Shown here piece by piece: positions 20,180 to 33,200 of a DNA stretch of 64,000 nucleotides (positions are counted from its first letter, which is position 1; every line of letters starts with the position of its first letter). The notes beneath the pieces are model-generated. The model saw only the letters and a list, made by a program, of their open reading frames with translations, made no database searches and was not told the DNA's origin. Location of the stretch: the NCBI GenBank assembly GCA_029204225.1, contig CM055096.1, forward strand, positions 28,223,995 through 28,287,994, written 5' to 3'. The stretch is from Diphasiastrum complanatum. Its lineage: Eukaryota > Streptophyta > Lycopodiopsida > Lycopodiales > Lycopodiaceae. The position numbers and the translations under genes were made by a program.

Positions 20180-22763
20180 TTGGTTACCCTTTGTTGGAGA
20201 TCAGCCGGAAGCCCGTTGTAGACGTTCTTCAGATAATTTGGCTATCTAAGTTATGATTCCTGTAGGTATCAGATGAGTAGACGTAGAACCAAAGTTGGTT
20301 TCACCTGACCCTAGATCAACGATCAATAAACGTGTAGGAAGAATTTTGAAATAGAAATTAGCTAACAAAATATATCTCATTAGAACATGTAAGAAAATTC
20401 AATAATTTTATTTCATGCTGGTATTAGTAGTCACCCATCATTCTAGATAGGGTTGCTCCTTTAGCTTTACTGTAACCTTGAAACAATTATCTAGCAAACT
20501 TTAATGACAAGGTTGTTTTATATTTAATTATTGGTATCTACGCTCCCCGCATAAATTTGATCTAGATTCTAGCATTAGTAAAGCCCATTTAGCCCCATAG
20601 TGGTTACAAACTCATTGGGTGATAAAAATCTTTTTAGGTGTTTCTCTAATTGGTAACCACCATGTCATTGGCAATCCCATTGTCAAATAATGGGCACATA
20701 AAACACAAAAGAATCTAATTTAATGCCTCGAGATCATAAATAAGCTTGAGGTGCATAGAAATGAAGCAAACCTTGATTATGTTTTGCATTAATATGTACA
20801 CACATATATACATATAAAGGGAGCTTGCACCTCATGAATGAAAATTTATTTTTCTAAATAATTCTATTTAACTTTGCTGAGAACTTAAACAACTATGGTT
20901 TATATAAGAGATAACTGACAATGTTACTCACTTTGCTTGATGATGAAATCTTAAGCTAGTTTTGTTCAACCATACAATGATAGAAACACTGGCTAGTGCA
21001 AGTAAGAATTTTGTAATGTTTGTATAGTCATTATGTGATGGTTGCGAGATGGCATGTGGGCTTGTCCACTCAAGTATTCCCAACCTAAACATGCTTGTGA
21101 GGACATAGAATAGGATCTTTGGCCTCATGGTGCTCCATTGGAGCTGTTTGGATGATGTTTGTTTGAAGTTTGGATACCAAGTCACTGGCTGCTACTTGTT
21201 GATTGCCCTAAAGATTTCTTCTACTTGCATGCATGTGTAAGTCATTCATGTTGTCTACTTGTTCTTTGGGATAATTTATGCCTTGTTCTTGTAATTTTAA
21301 CTACTATGTAGTGGCATGAGCATCCGTTGATTAAAGTTCAACTATAATGTAAATTTATGTACATAAATTAATATACAATGAAAAAGAATTTTTTGTTAAA
21401 TGTTGTGTCACATAATCTCTATGCTCAAACTCAAGTTTATGCATCTAGATACACTCAAAACACTACATAAATGTAGATTTAGATAATTTCAGTCATCAAT
21501 AATGTTTCTTATGATAGTATTCTTAACTATAACATGCTATTTCAGTATAAGTTGATGCAATTCTTATATAAATTTTATATTATCTAAAGCTTGAAAAATA
21601 TTTGAACAATTCTTGCTCTTTAATATGAACTAAAACAATATCACAAGCATGAAGTTTTTGTGATATGTTTAAGCTAAAATATGAACCTGCTCATGTGGGA
21701 CTTTCACCTAGAAAATTTTACTTGAGGTAGAATGAGTATTCAATAATGAACTACATGTGATTATGATGTGAGAACATGTAGAGACCATAATTTCTCTACC
21801 ATTTTTTGTAGAATTGTACCAAGAACTAATCATTCTAATTTTTTTTGTAGCAAGGTTACATTTATTTCACAATTAGACACTTCTCTCTTCATTCTTACTT
21901 CTTATGATGGAATATAAATGATGTATTTTAAAGCTCAAAGTACATTATAAATTATACATTTGATTTAGATTGTTTTCGTAGATTCATGATTGCATTCTAC
22001 ATGATTGTTAGAGTGCCATGTTCTTTTTATTATATTTTACTTATCATATACAAATTTAGTGCAGACAGTATTGAGAAAATTGTGGATGGCAAACATATCT
22101 ACCTCTAGATTTCATCTCGAAGTATATGCGCCACTTTGTCATGCAACACTAATATGCATGATATGGAAACAACTAGTTGTTATTATTGATTTGGTGAAAA
22201 AGGTCTTGAAATAAAACAATGATAATAAAATTCTAGATGTTTGCAAGTAAAGATATAGCACACAAATCTAGTCTAGAATGCTTTTAGTATATGCTTGAAC
22301 TTGTCCCTCCTTAACATGAGGAAATAAAAATGGAGTCTTCTTGTCATTTGTGTATTTGTTTAGTTTTATATACTACAACACTTTTGTCATATTAGTATTT
22401 TTCAAAGCACTCATAAGATGAGATCTACATGCTAGCATGAGAGCATATTTCCCATTGAGCAAAAGATGAACATTATAAATATCAGTAGATGATGATGTGA
22501 GTATATTCATGCACAAAGCATAACCTTTTTTGAGAAATTAGGTGTGCTTTGTACATATGCTTTGTTGTGCTCATTGATATCAATCATAGGAATTTGCTAG
22601 CTCGAATTTTTATATAAAGTATGTAACCAAACTTGTGGTGCTAAGTCAATTCCTAAAACTATCAATCAACCATATTTCAACTAATCAATTGGTAAATGTA
22701 AATTTACGATATGTAGTCGAACTTCGAGAGATTGGATATAATAAGTTGGGAGAACTCCCCCCC

Positions 22764-22799
<36 letters not shown>

Positions 22800-23234
22800 C
22801 AGACTTAACCTTGGACTAAGAAGCTTTTACAAGTACAAGGTAAAAAATTAGAGTGAAAAAAGTCTCAAAGTACAATACTTTGGACCATAAAAGAGTGCAT
22901 TAATGCCTCACAAGAGTGATTGATTGATTGATCATAAAACAAATGCAAACTAGATACACAAAATTGAAATCTAGATTGACAATTTGAGATGCATCGAGCA
23001 AGAGCAATCTATAATCATTAATCAAAAGAGATGTACACCACACACACATGTGAAACATTACTTAATACGGCCTGTAGACAACAAAATATGTTTAGAACAC
23101 TTAGTTCTTGCTTAGATCCAAAGAAAACCAAAGTACATAATGTAGAACTCGAGTTTTGCCAATGAGCTCTCAAATATAATCTAAGGCATAACTATGGAGA
23201 GTTGGATACATAGAAAGCCTCTTCCCCACCTTGA
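20180..23234. other. AT-rich intergenic DNA
   Basis: Apart from a C-run/TC microsatellite I see nothing definable. Short frames such as 21185-20928 (minus) and 22005-22214 (plus) have hydrophobic or unremarkable products and no recognised family. Confidence 0.4.
22757..22800 (+). repeat. poly-C(18) joined to (TC)13
   Basis: Eighteen C residues (22757-22774) run directly into TC repeats. Such C-runs are also prone to assembly length error. Confidence 0.9.
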
Positions 23235-23239
23235 GTTAG

Positions 23240-24157
23240 TGTTGTAAAGCTGACTCAGGTGCACCCAGTGTGCCCTGTAAGACTCTAAGGGGTGACGCTC
23301 CCTAAGGTCCCAGAGCAAGTTAGAACGTCAAGGACTGAGCCTCCGACCTGTGGTGAGCCAGTCAAGTAGTCACAAGTCATGAGCTAGCTCTGAAGCTCGA
23401 GTCATGGCCTAGTCAGGAAGCAAGTTGATTCTGCTGCCGGGACGGCTCCCGGGACCCATGTCCGGGAGCCAGACTGATTCTGCCAGGCTTGCCAGGCTTA
23501 ATCAACAAAATAAAAACTAAGTTCTAAAAAGCGTGCTTTACCAGAAAGCACTATGTTTCAGAACAGAGGAGGTGCACCGAATCACATCAGAACTATAGGG
23601 GGAGTCCGGCAGACAGAAACTTGGGCAGCTCAACCAGCGCCAGGAATCCAGTCGCCAGGTCTCAGCTCCCTCTACCAGCACGAGCCAGGCACAATGCCCA
23701 GCACGTGTTGGTGGCCCCGAGACTGGTCAGTCTATGTATGAATGTAACCTCTTCCAAATCTAATAAAGTTTATCCTTGGGGATGATTACCATTTTGGTTT
23801 CGCCTCCGGGACTGGTCCAAGTGGAAGGACCCTTACTACAACCTTTTTGTGTCACTGGCGCCTAAGGGTCCACGTCACCGACGTGTGGCTTGCCGCTATG
23901 CCAATTGGTCAGTTTGGCGACCACTATGCCTTGGGTTTCATGTGTGGCTTGTCTTTGCCTTTGGTTACCTTTTGGGGACGGATTTTGAATTGGCTTTCGG
24001 GTTGGTTGGGATTCCAGTTTTCTTAAGTCGGAATGGTTAAGCTTGTTACGTTTCTGAGTTGGCTTTTACATAAGTGCATGATGGATGGATGTTAGACTTA
24101 AGCACGTGTTGGGGAAACCGCTCAAGTCCCAACGCCCTTTGAGGCGCAGGCGCAACA
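23240..24157 (+). repeat. gypsy 5' LTR
   Basis: 918 bp, TG...CA. It carries the extra 9-bp duplication relative to the 3' LTR. AATAAAGTT near 23762 may serve as polyadenylation signal. Confidence 0.93.
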
Positions 24158-24159
24158 TG

Positions 24160-24172
24160 TGGTGTCAGAGCC
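24160..24172 (+). other. gypsy primer-binding site
   Basis: TGGTGTCAGAGCC, one base from the common initiator-Met site, two bases after the LTR. Confidence 0.85.
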
Positions 24173-24983
24173 GACTAGCCGGTCAGCTACGCAAGTCTCA
24201 CAGGGATGGCCACGTTTTGGGATTTGTCAGGACAACCGTTGAAAAGTGCTGCCCACAATGTAAGCACGAGTGCGTCCATGGTCGGGGTGGTCGACAGAAC
24301 GGGGGACTTGATGAGGCAAGATACTGCCCTTGAGGTGTAAGCACGGTCAGTTCCCGCAGTTCGGGCCTGGCACCGTCTGCACGTAGGACAGATGAGACAA
24401 TGTGCTGCCATTAGGTTGGTGAAAGCACGGTTTGTGCCTTGTGGGTGCGGGGCGACATATTCGAACTGTACGGGTTAACCATTGATACAGAGATGCTGCT
24501 TGAATTCGGGTGTAAAGCACGGGTGGTTAGCTGCCGGTGTGGGATAACTGCCGATCGTTTAGCTATAAGGGCTATCGACCAGAAAGTGGTGGGGTGTGAC
24601 TGAGGCAATGTGCTGCTTAATGGTGAAAGCACAGATGGTTGGATGAATATTTTCCCATGGGTTAATTCTGTGATAGATTTGAGTGGGCGCGACTAGGCAA
24701 AGGTCCTACGTCCGGTCTCAAGGGGAATGTGGCTTGAGAGAGATCCTCTGTGTTTGCTTTGGTTGGTATGTTCATTTGTGGTGTGCTTGTTTGGAACTGA
24801 ATAACCGCCTGGTTGCTTAACTTCTTCAAGGTGATCTGATCTAGTTGGGAGTTGAAGGAGGAGTTTACATTTGTGGGTGGACGACATACAAGTATGGAAA
24901 AGAGCTTCCATGGGGAAACCCCCAAGATTGGTTCAAGATTATTATTCTAATCCGGAAAGATCGCGGGGAGGAAGTCAGATTTC
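24173..24983 (+). repeat. gypsy leader with imperfect tandem repeats in place of gag
   Basis: Only about 0.8 kb separates the primer site from protease, too short for gag. It contains repeated words of the type GGCAATGTGCTGC...GTGAAAGCACGG near 24250, 24310, 24400, 24480 and 24600. No gag or zinc-knuckle coding is visible in any frame. Confidence 0.65.
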
Positions 24984-27900
24984 ATGATCGACTTTGGAGC
25001 TTCACATAGCTATATTTCAAGGAGCGTAGTGGAACAGTTCAGCTTGCTGACCAGAAATGTAACATCAACACTCAAGGTAGAAACAACAAAGGGAGCACTG
25101 GATGCAGACAAAGCAACATTGAACATCCCGATGCAAATTGGGAGATGGAAGACTAAACTTAGCTTTTTGATTTTAGAGATGGATGTCTTCGATGTAATTT
25201 TGGGCCTTCCCTGGCTAAATGAACATTGTATTGCAGTTTTGGATAGGAGCTCAAACTTGGTTCTCTTGGATTACAAGGGACAGATCTATATGACAAAAGC
25301 TCTGCCTGGAGGGAACGCTAAGGGCACCGATATTGAACAAAATCTGGGTGTTGCATCTGTGATTAAAAGCATGGCAAAAGGGAAAAGGTCTAAGTGCTTT
25401 CTTTGTATCTACGGAGAGGTTCCAGAAGGGAAAAACACACAACAGAAAACCTTGCCAAAGGAGGTGGCAGATTTGCTAGATGAATTTAGCGATGTGTTTC
25501 CGGAAGAACTCCCAGCTAAGTTACCTCCTCGAAGACCAGTGGACCATAAGATTGAGTTGGTACCAGGAACAGAACCAACTTCACGAGCACCCTATAGGAT
25601 GTCCCAAGAAGAGTTGGTGGAACTGAACCGACAACTTGGTGAATTGATAGACAAAGGATTCATTAGACCTAGTGCTTCGCCTTTTGGAGCCCCAGTGTTA
25701 TTCGTGGAAAAGGCGGACAAGACACTACGGATGTGTGTGGATTACCACATGCTCAACAAAGGTACCATCAAGAACAAGTATCCCATGCCTAGAATTGATG
25801 ACCTGTTCGACCAGCTCAAACATGCCAGATATTTTAGCTGAATAGATCTCCGATCTGGATATCACCAAATTCGAATAGCTAAAGGAGATGAGCACAAAAC
25901 GACTTTTCGAACACGGTATGGGAGCCACAAATTCAGGGTGATGCCGTTCAGTCTAACAAACGCACCAGCCACTTTTTGCATGTTGATGAACAACATTTTT
26001 CAAGACTGCTTAGATGAATTTGTCATTGTGTGTTGGTGTTTAGTCGTAGCCTCAAAGATCACATTAAACATTTAAGGACGGTCCTCCAACGACTGAGGAA
26101 GAACAGCTTGTTCGCGAAAAGAGAAAAATGTGAATTTCTGGTAGAGGAAGTTGATTTCCTTGGACATGTTATAGGCTACGGACAATTTCGGATGGATCCT
26201 AAGAAGATCAAGACTATCTTGGATTGGCTGGCTCCTAAAACTATTCACGACATCAAATCCTTTGTGGGCTTATGTAATTTTTACAGGAGATTCATTGAGG
26301 CATTTAGCAAAATTGTGGCACCATTGTTGGAACAGACCAAGACTCATCTGAAGATGACATGGACACCGGAATGTGAAGCAGCGTTCCAAGAACTAAAATG
26401 ACGGATCACTCAAGAACCCATCCTTGCCTTACCGGACTTTAGCAAACCTTTCGAAATACATACAGACGCGTCAAACTCTATTGGGGCCATGCTGATGCAA
26501 GATGGAAAACCTGTTGCATATTTTCAAAGAAATTGAGTGACGTAGAGCGACGATGGCCAACTCATGAAAAAGAAATGGTTGCAATAGTTCAAGCAGTGGA
26601 GCATTGGAGACATTATGTGGCAGGAAAACCCTTTAAGGCGTTCACTAATAATGTATCACTCAAGTACTTCTCATCCCAAGGTATGCTCATGCCAAAGCAA
26701 ATGCGATGGCAAAACTTTCTCTCAAAATTCAATATAGATATTGTACACACGGCGGGAAAGAACAATGTGGTGGCAGACACACTAAGTAGACAGGAACACT
26801 TGATGGCAACGGTGACAACTCAGGTGACTGGCCTACTCCAAGAGATCAGAGAGTTTTATGGTGCAGATGCATTGGCGAAGGACTTCATGATCGAATTCCA
26901 ACTGGGAAAGCCTCATAAACATTTCACTTGGAAAGATCGAATGGTTGTTTATAAACAACGCATAGTATATGTCCCAGACAACATCAACCTGAGGAAGAAA
27001 GTCTTGCGAGAACATCATGACGTACTAGCCGCCGGACATCCAAGGGTGAATCGCATGCATGAACTTCTCAAAAGAGGCTTCTATTGGCCAGGTATGTGGG
27101 CAGACGTTGAATTCTATGTGCAAACATGCCTGACATGTCAACAAGTGAAGGTGGAACCGCTAGCTCCAGCAGGACTACTCCAACCATTACCGGTACCAGC
27201 ATACCCATGGAATTCGGTGAGCATGGATTTTATTGTTCAACTACCACGGTGCCAAGGCTTCAACTCAATTTATGTGGTGGTTGACCATTTTTCAAAGCAA
27301 GTTCACTTGGTACCAACTAAAAGTTCAGTGACAGCTAAAGAAGTGGCAAGGTTATTTTTCAAATGTGTCTTCAAATACCATGGCCTACCTAGAACGATTA
27401 TTTCTGACCAAGACACCAAGTTCGTCGGAAAGTTTTGGACTAGTCTATTTCACCTTGTGGGAACTGGACTGAATTTTAGCACTGTATATCACCCTCAAAC
27501 AGATGGACAAACGGAACGAGTCAATCGACAGATTGAACATAATTTACAAAATTATGTCACTTGGGGGACCAATCCGATTGGGTCAACTACTTGAATATTC
27601 TCAAGTTTGCACATAACAACCAAGTGAACAAATTTACTGGACGAGCACCCTTTGAGATAAGCAATGGTCGGCTACCGATTGTTCCAAGCTCTTTTCTTAC
27701 AGGTGTGCAAGAAACCCCAGTACCCACTGTGGAGGAATTCATCAATGAGTGGAAGTTGACAGAGGTGAAGTCATTTTTAGAGCAGTCCCAAAGAAGTATG
27801 GCAGCTGACGTAAACCCACATCGACGAGAACTGGAATTGCGTTACCAAAAGGTTTCTCTCATAAGTTCGTTCGACCTTATGCGGGGCCATATTATGTCAC

Positions 27901-28222
27901 CAAGAAGATCAACCCAGTGGCTTACCGATTGGCGCTGCCATCCATCTTGGATATACACAATGTGTTTCATATCTCATTACTCAAACGGTACAAACCAGAT
28001 GAGCGATTTGATCGGCAACACGAACTCCGTCACCCACCAACGACACTTGATGATACAAAGAGGCAGCTTGTACTAGAACAAATATTGACACATAGAAAGG
28101 GAACTGGCGTGCAACGTGAATATCTAGTGAAGTGGCTACGGGGTCTACTCATTGAGGCTTCTTGGGAGTACAAAGACAAACTTAAGGAGGGAGCCCCTGA
28201 AGTACTGGCAGATTATCTGTAG
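24984..28222 (+). pseudogene. gypsy pol: protease, RT, RNase H, integrase, chromodomain
   Basis: Protease begins [11 protein letters not shown] (a D-S/T-G site changed to DFG). RT shows [29 protein letters not shown] and, after a TGA at 25839-25841, [12 protein letters not shown] and NAPATF. At about 26029-26033 the YVDD active-site codons are missing: sequence jumps from FVIV to LVFSRS with a frameshift. RNase H has IHTDASNSIGAML, with a TGA near 26399 and a frameshift near 26530. Integrase keeps its HHCC finger (HHDVLAAGH...CLTCQQVK), DFIVQLP, IISDQDTKF and YHPQTDGQTERVN. After shifts near 27570 and 27915 the frame ends with the chromodomain (EYLVKWLRG then SWEY, about 28078-28222), which in chromoviruses directs integration to marked chromatin. 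Confidence 0.88.
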
Positions 28223-28526
28223 AAGAATCAACGCAATAGCCGTTTTTCCAAATCGGCACACAAAGCACTACCTGGCGGCATGCCTCCTGCATAAACACTC
28301 ATGGCCATTTCTGAAGTTCAAGGAACTTCCAGGTATCTTTCTTAAGTTTGTCAATAAATCACTTGCAGCTTTACACAGGTTTTACATAAGTGAACTTTAT
28401 CTACACTTTTCCTGTGCTACTGCCAATATATCTTTTTAATTCAAAGTTGTTAAGGCTGGTGAATTGAGCCCGTGCCATACGCCCTAGGTCTAGTTTGGCC
28501 CTGATGAGGACATCAACTTTTTCAAA

Positions 28527-28537
28527 CGAGGGGAGGA
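28527..28537 (+). other. gypsy polypurine tract
   Basis: CGAGGGGAGGA directly precedes the 3' LTR and would prime second-strand synthesis. Confidence 0.8.
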
Positions 28538-29446
28538 TGTTGTAAAGCTGACTCAGGTGCATCCAGTGTGCCCTATAAGACTCTAAGGGGTGACGCTCCC
28601 TAAGGTCCCAGAGCAAGTTAGAACGTCAAGGACTGAGCCTCCGACCTGTGGTGAGCCAGTCAAGTAGTCACAAGTCATGAGCTAGCTTTGGAGCTCGAGT
28701 CATGGCCTAGTCAGGAAGCAAGTTGATTCTGCCGCCGGGACGGCTCCCGGGACCCATGTCCGGGAGCCAGACTGATTCTGCCAGGCTTAATCAACAAAAT
28801 AAAAACTAAGTCCTAAAAAGCGTGCTTTACCAGAAAGCACTATGTTTCAGAACAGAAGGGGTGCGCCGAATCACAACAGAGCTATAGGGGGAGTCCGACA
28901 GACAGAAACTTGGGCAGCTCAACCAGCGCCAGGAATCTAGTCACCAGGTCTCAACTCCCTCTACCAGCATGAGCCAGGCACAATGCCCAGCACATGTTGG
29001 TGGCCCCGAGACCGGTCAGTCTATGTATGAATGTAACCTCTTACAAATCTAATAAAGTTGATCCTTGGGGATGATTACCATTTCGGTTTCGCCTCCGGAA
29101 CTGGTCCAGGTGGAAGGACCCTTACTACAACCTTTTTGCGTTGCCCGCGCCTAAGGGTCCACGTCACCGACGTGTGGCTTGCCGCTATGCCAATTGGTCA
29201 GTTTGGCGACCACTATGCCTTGGGTTTCATGTGTGGCTTGTCTTTGCCTTTGGTTACCTTTTGGGGACGGATTTTGAGTTGGCTTTCGGGTTGGTTGGGA
29301 TTCCAGTTTTCTTAAGTCTGAATGGTTAAGCTTGTTACGTTTCTGAATTGGCTTTTACGTAAGTGCATGATGGATGGATGTTAGACTTAAGCGCGTGTTT
29401 GGGAAGCCGCTCAAGTCCCAGCGTCCTTTGAGGCGCCGGCGCAACA
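28538..29446 (+). repeat. gypsy 3' LTR
   Basis: 909 bp, near-identical to the 5' LTR and lacking its 9-bp duplication. It is followed by GTTAG. Confidence 0.93.
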
Positions 29447-29451
29447 GTTAG

Positions 29452-30262
29452 GTGAAAATCCAGCATGTAATAAGAAAGTTGATTGAGTTTTTCTGCCCTG
29501 ATTTTCCATTCTAGCCTCATCCTAGAATCTTGCCATATTGGTGGCTAGATTGATCCACCTACTCCATAATTCTAGGAATTAGGTCCTGTAATGTAGAATC
29601 CACTACCAAACTAACTTGACCAGCTTTTTAGACTTGATCTAACCTACTCTAGTAAAGGTTTCCCACGTGGCTCCATGGCCTCACACGTGTGGGACCCACT
29701 AATGTACATATTTACATTATTTGACATAGCTAGATTTGTCAATATAGGCAATTTTTCACACTTCTCCTCAAATCTAGCTTTGGAAACTATTTTACTTTTA
29801 TCAATTAAGATCTTAGCTTAATAAATGAATTCTTAGGCAAGGATTTAGTGAACAAATCAGCTAAGCAACTCGATGAAGGCACATGTTGGAGCTTGATTTC
29901 TTTGGCTTGCACCTTCTCCCTTACAAAATGATGAGCAATCTCGATATGCTTGCTCCTTGCATGGAATGTAGGATTGGTTGCAAGTGATTGGGCTGATTGG
30001 ATATCACAAAAGATTGTAGAAACCTCCTCCTCCATGACATGAAGTTCCACCAATAGCCTCTTGAGCCATAAGACCTCCTTGCATGTTGATGTTAAGGCCT
30101 TATACTCGGATTCTGTCGAAGATAAGGAAATAGTATCTTGCTTCTTTGAAAGCCATGATACCACTACATCACACAAACAGCTCTTGCAGGCTGTCGTTTT
30201 CGTAGGCTCTACATGCTTGGGTGTAGATCTATAGAAATCATTGCGGATTTTCCTTGCCATCG
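29452..30262 (-). mobile_element. copia remnant: RNase H end, purine tract and 3' LTR
   Basis: On the minus strand, RNase H coding (30260-29805) leads to a short 3' UTR, a purine-rich tract (GATTTGAGGAGAAG near 29763-29776) and an LTR (about 29762 down to 29452 or just beyond). The LTR ends abut the gypsy target duplication, so the gypsy element landed in or at the edge of this LTR. Everything 5' of RNase H is lost at about 30262. Confidence 0.7.
29805..30260 (-). pseudogene. copia RNase H, C-terminal fragment
   Basis: The fragment reads SWLSKKQDTISLSSTESEY, then KEVLWLKRLL, FCDIQSAQSLATNP and HARSKHIEIAHHFVREKV, ending LADLFTKSLP. These are the RNase H motifs of plant copia elements. The customary DNQ/S near the middle reads DIQ. 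It resembles the other minus-strand copia at 54146-54850 and is probably the same broad lineage. It has no promoter or start of its own. Confidence 0.8.
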
Positions 30263-33200
30263 AACCTCGAAAGATAATAGAGAGAGGCTTAAACTATGGA
30301 TCTAGATGGAATCTAACTCTAGCAAGGTGTCAATCTTGGTGTAGGATCTAAAGGTGGAACGACTTATATGTGGGGGTGAAGCATCTTCCTTTTCCTATCT
30401 CTTTTTGGGTTTTTGGTTTATGTAGATCCTCTTCTTAGATCTTGGCTTTCTTGAGTTATTTAGGCTCCTTGAGCTCTAAATCTTCTCCTCTTGAGGCTTA
30501 TCTTCTCAAGGGAGGGGAGCAATGGAAATAGAACCTACCTATGGATCTTAATGATTTCTCCAAAAGTGATTTCTAACACCTATTTTACTATTGTGTTATT
30601 TTCTGGATTAAGAGGATGAAAGCTTGAGCTAATGATCATTCAAGTATTGTGATAACATGATTAAACAACACATTCAAACATTCCTACATCCACAATCAAT
30701 CACACAATCCACAATTCAAGCATTCATACATCCACAATCAATCACACAAATGCAAAAAAGAAGGGCTTTTCAAAGTAAGATGAATGGAGGAGGAGGCTTC
30801 TTTTTTTTCTCTCTCTCTCAATCTCTATCATTACACATGAAAAGTGATTACAAAACATTCCTACTTATAGACAAAGCTAGGGTTAGGCCTTTTGATTCAC
30901 CCAAAAACCATGTGCCATAACAACTTGACTATCTTAAAAGGTTATAAACCAAAATGCATTAAAAAACTACTTGGGTCCTTTCTTATTTTTGACCTATTGG
31001 AGTTTAAATCTTTTTTATTTCTCGTGCATATGGCTTACGAGCACAGTGCACCTTCTAAGGGTGTATGACATTATTTTATAGATAGATCTAAATCTTTATG
31101 CCGACTCGGCCATGCTTTTATTCCCGTCGCCGTAAGATATGTTGGGGGGGAGGCGATGGGCTTTGGCATTTCTCATTGGTCGGTCCGCGACTCGTCGCAA
31201 CTCGTCGTCGGTTCGCGACTTGTCGACCTTCTGATATTGGCATTCCCGATAAATCTGGATTCTGGAACATAAGTCAATGATGGGTCATGTCCCGGTCACA
31301 ATTGAATACAATAAATCTAATTACACTAATTATGGTATCACATTTGAAGCTTACATAAAATGTATATTAGATTAACTCTAATTTGTAACTCTCTCCCTTA
31401 AGTTGAAATGTGATAGGAGTAAAGAAATACAAACTATAGCAACGTCTGGAGTATCCAAAAGATGTTATGCATGTCCTGCTACCCTATTCTTGACTCACAC
31501 TCAAGCACACCAACAAACCACCAGGTTTGACTCACAAAGTATCATGCAAACACAATACTCATACATAAAGTCTATCACACTCTCGACCCTCTGACTCATC
31601 CCCATTCAACTAAACACAAGTGGACCACATGAGCGACATGGCTCAAACTGAGAAAATCCCACTACCACCATGAGACTTACATCTTCCATCTAGCTAGGCT
31701 GATATCCTATTAGACACTTACAAGCACAAACCTGTAAAGCTTACATAAATGAGCGACAAAGGCTCAACCTGAGGAAATCTTACTACCACCATAAGATTGA
31801 ACTTTCACCAGATAGACAACTAGTAGACATAGACAAGTCAATGAGCATACCAAATGATTACTTTGCTTCTGACGTAGCAAATGCATAAACACATACAACT
31901 CTGACTCAGATTTAGACTTGTGACAAGGTAACATGCAAGCCCACACACACTCATACAAACCAACATGAATGATAAAGCGTCAAATACATGACCATGGCTT
32001 GCCCATACGTGGTATCTTGTCATACCAACACATGTAACCTATAGATCCGTTGCTACACCACTGGTCTCCAAATCAGATCATCTCGCTAATGGCCCGCACC
32101 TGTCATCAAGATACTCTCACCACATACTATGCTCATCTGATGTCTTCCATCCTGGTCATCATCCTGCTAGACAAGCCAAACTCCAAAGCATCACCTGCTC
32201 CTCTTGGCTCCTAGCATCTACTCGCTCTCCCTGGCTATGTGCCACCTGACATCATGCCAACGCAAACTTGTCCCTGAGTCATCGCTCACGGGAACCCGAG
32301 ACTAATGTCTCCCTGATCGTATTGAGGTATATGGCCCTGAGTGACTTCCTCTAGGCTTTCTGATCTCACCACCTATGAATCCGAGCCAAACAGGTTCCAA
32401 CACTTGTGCCAAGCCTATACTCTTGCAAATACAGCCAAATGTGTGAAAGCTAGAGATAGCTTATCCATGCCCATGATGGTAGATGTCTCTCCATCAATGC
32501 CACTGTCAATGACTGGCCCCTTGTTTTATCGCCATCCTGTATTCCCAAATGAGCACACCATGAAGTCCTCGCCATCAATGTCCCCTCCAGTAGATTCCTA
32601 GCAAACCACTCACCATAGTGTTTGCCCTCCGATCACACCCAACCATGCGATCTCCATCAGCTCTCCGTCCTAGAGCTAGCTCTCAAAGCTTCACGCCTTG
32701 CCCATTTGTGTTTGCAGTGTCCCGATTCCATCATGAATTGCACTTCTAAGTCTTGTCCATCAACCAATGACTCAAGTCCAATCTGAAATAGTTGCCCCCT
32801 AATGTTCATCATGTCATCCTACAATCCTATCCCTATCAGGTATCTCAATGTCATCCTTGATCTCAAATATCTGAGCATCTACCATGTAGTGCCCCACATG
32901 TATTCTCCCAAGCTGGCTCCAAAGATGCTCTTGTGAATGATTCCAAACCATTCTCGGTGAATACACTGAGATGCGAACTCCAAAGCCGCCACTAAGTCCC
33001 TCACATCTGTTACCCTGTTAGAAGTAAGCAAACATGATTTTGAAGCGATTATGCCTTATTTTACCACTTTGTAGCAAGCTTCACTAGCCAAAACTTCCCC
33101 AAATTTGGCCCTACGGTATCCAAATAGCGAATGTAGCCCATCTCTAGGTCACCTGCACTCCGCTCGATGGAATGGTGACAAAAACTCCCCGAAACACATT

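Larger units (their letters stand above)
23240..29446 (+). mobile_element. Ty3/gypsy chromovirus, full-length insertion lacking gag
   Basis: LTRs at 23240-24157 (918 bp) and 28538-29446 (909 bp) both run TGTTGTAAAG to GCGCAACA. Their 9-bp length difference equals a tandem duplication of GCCAGGCTT in the left LTR (about 23482-23499). GTTAG flanks both sides (23235-23239 and 29447-29451), a clean 5-bp target duplication. A primer site (24160-24172) and purine tract (28527-28537) sit where expected. Pol has the gypsy order protease-RT-RNase H-integrase and a C-terminal chromodomain. Few LTR differences imply a recent insertion, yet pol is broken, so it was probably mobilised by proteins from another copy. 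Confidence 0.93.

Noticed and set aside
20928-21185. Hydrophobic 85-residue minus-strand frame
   Set aside because: It has one possible membrane stretch but no family match and AT-rich surroundings; chance is as likely.
24173-24983. A hidden gypsy gag
   Set aside because: The interval is too short, has no open frame of adequate length or zinc knuckle, and is made of imperfect repeats.
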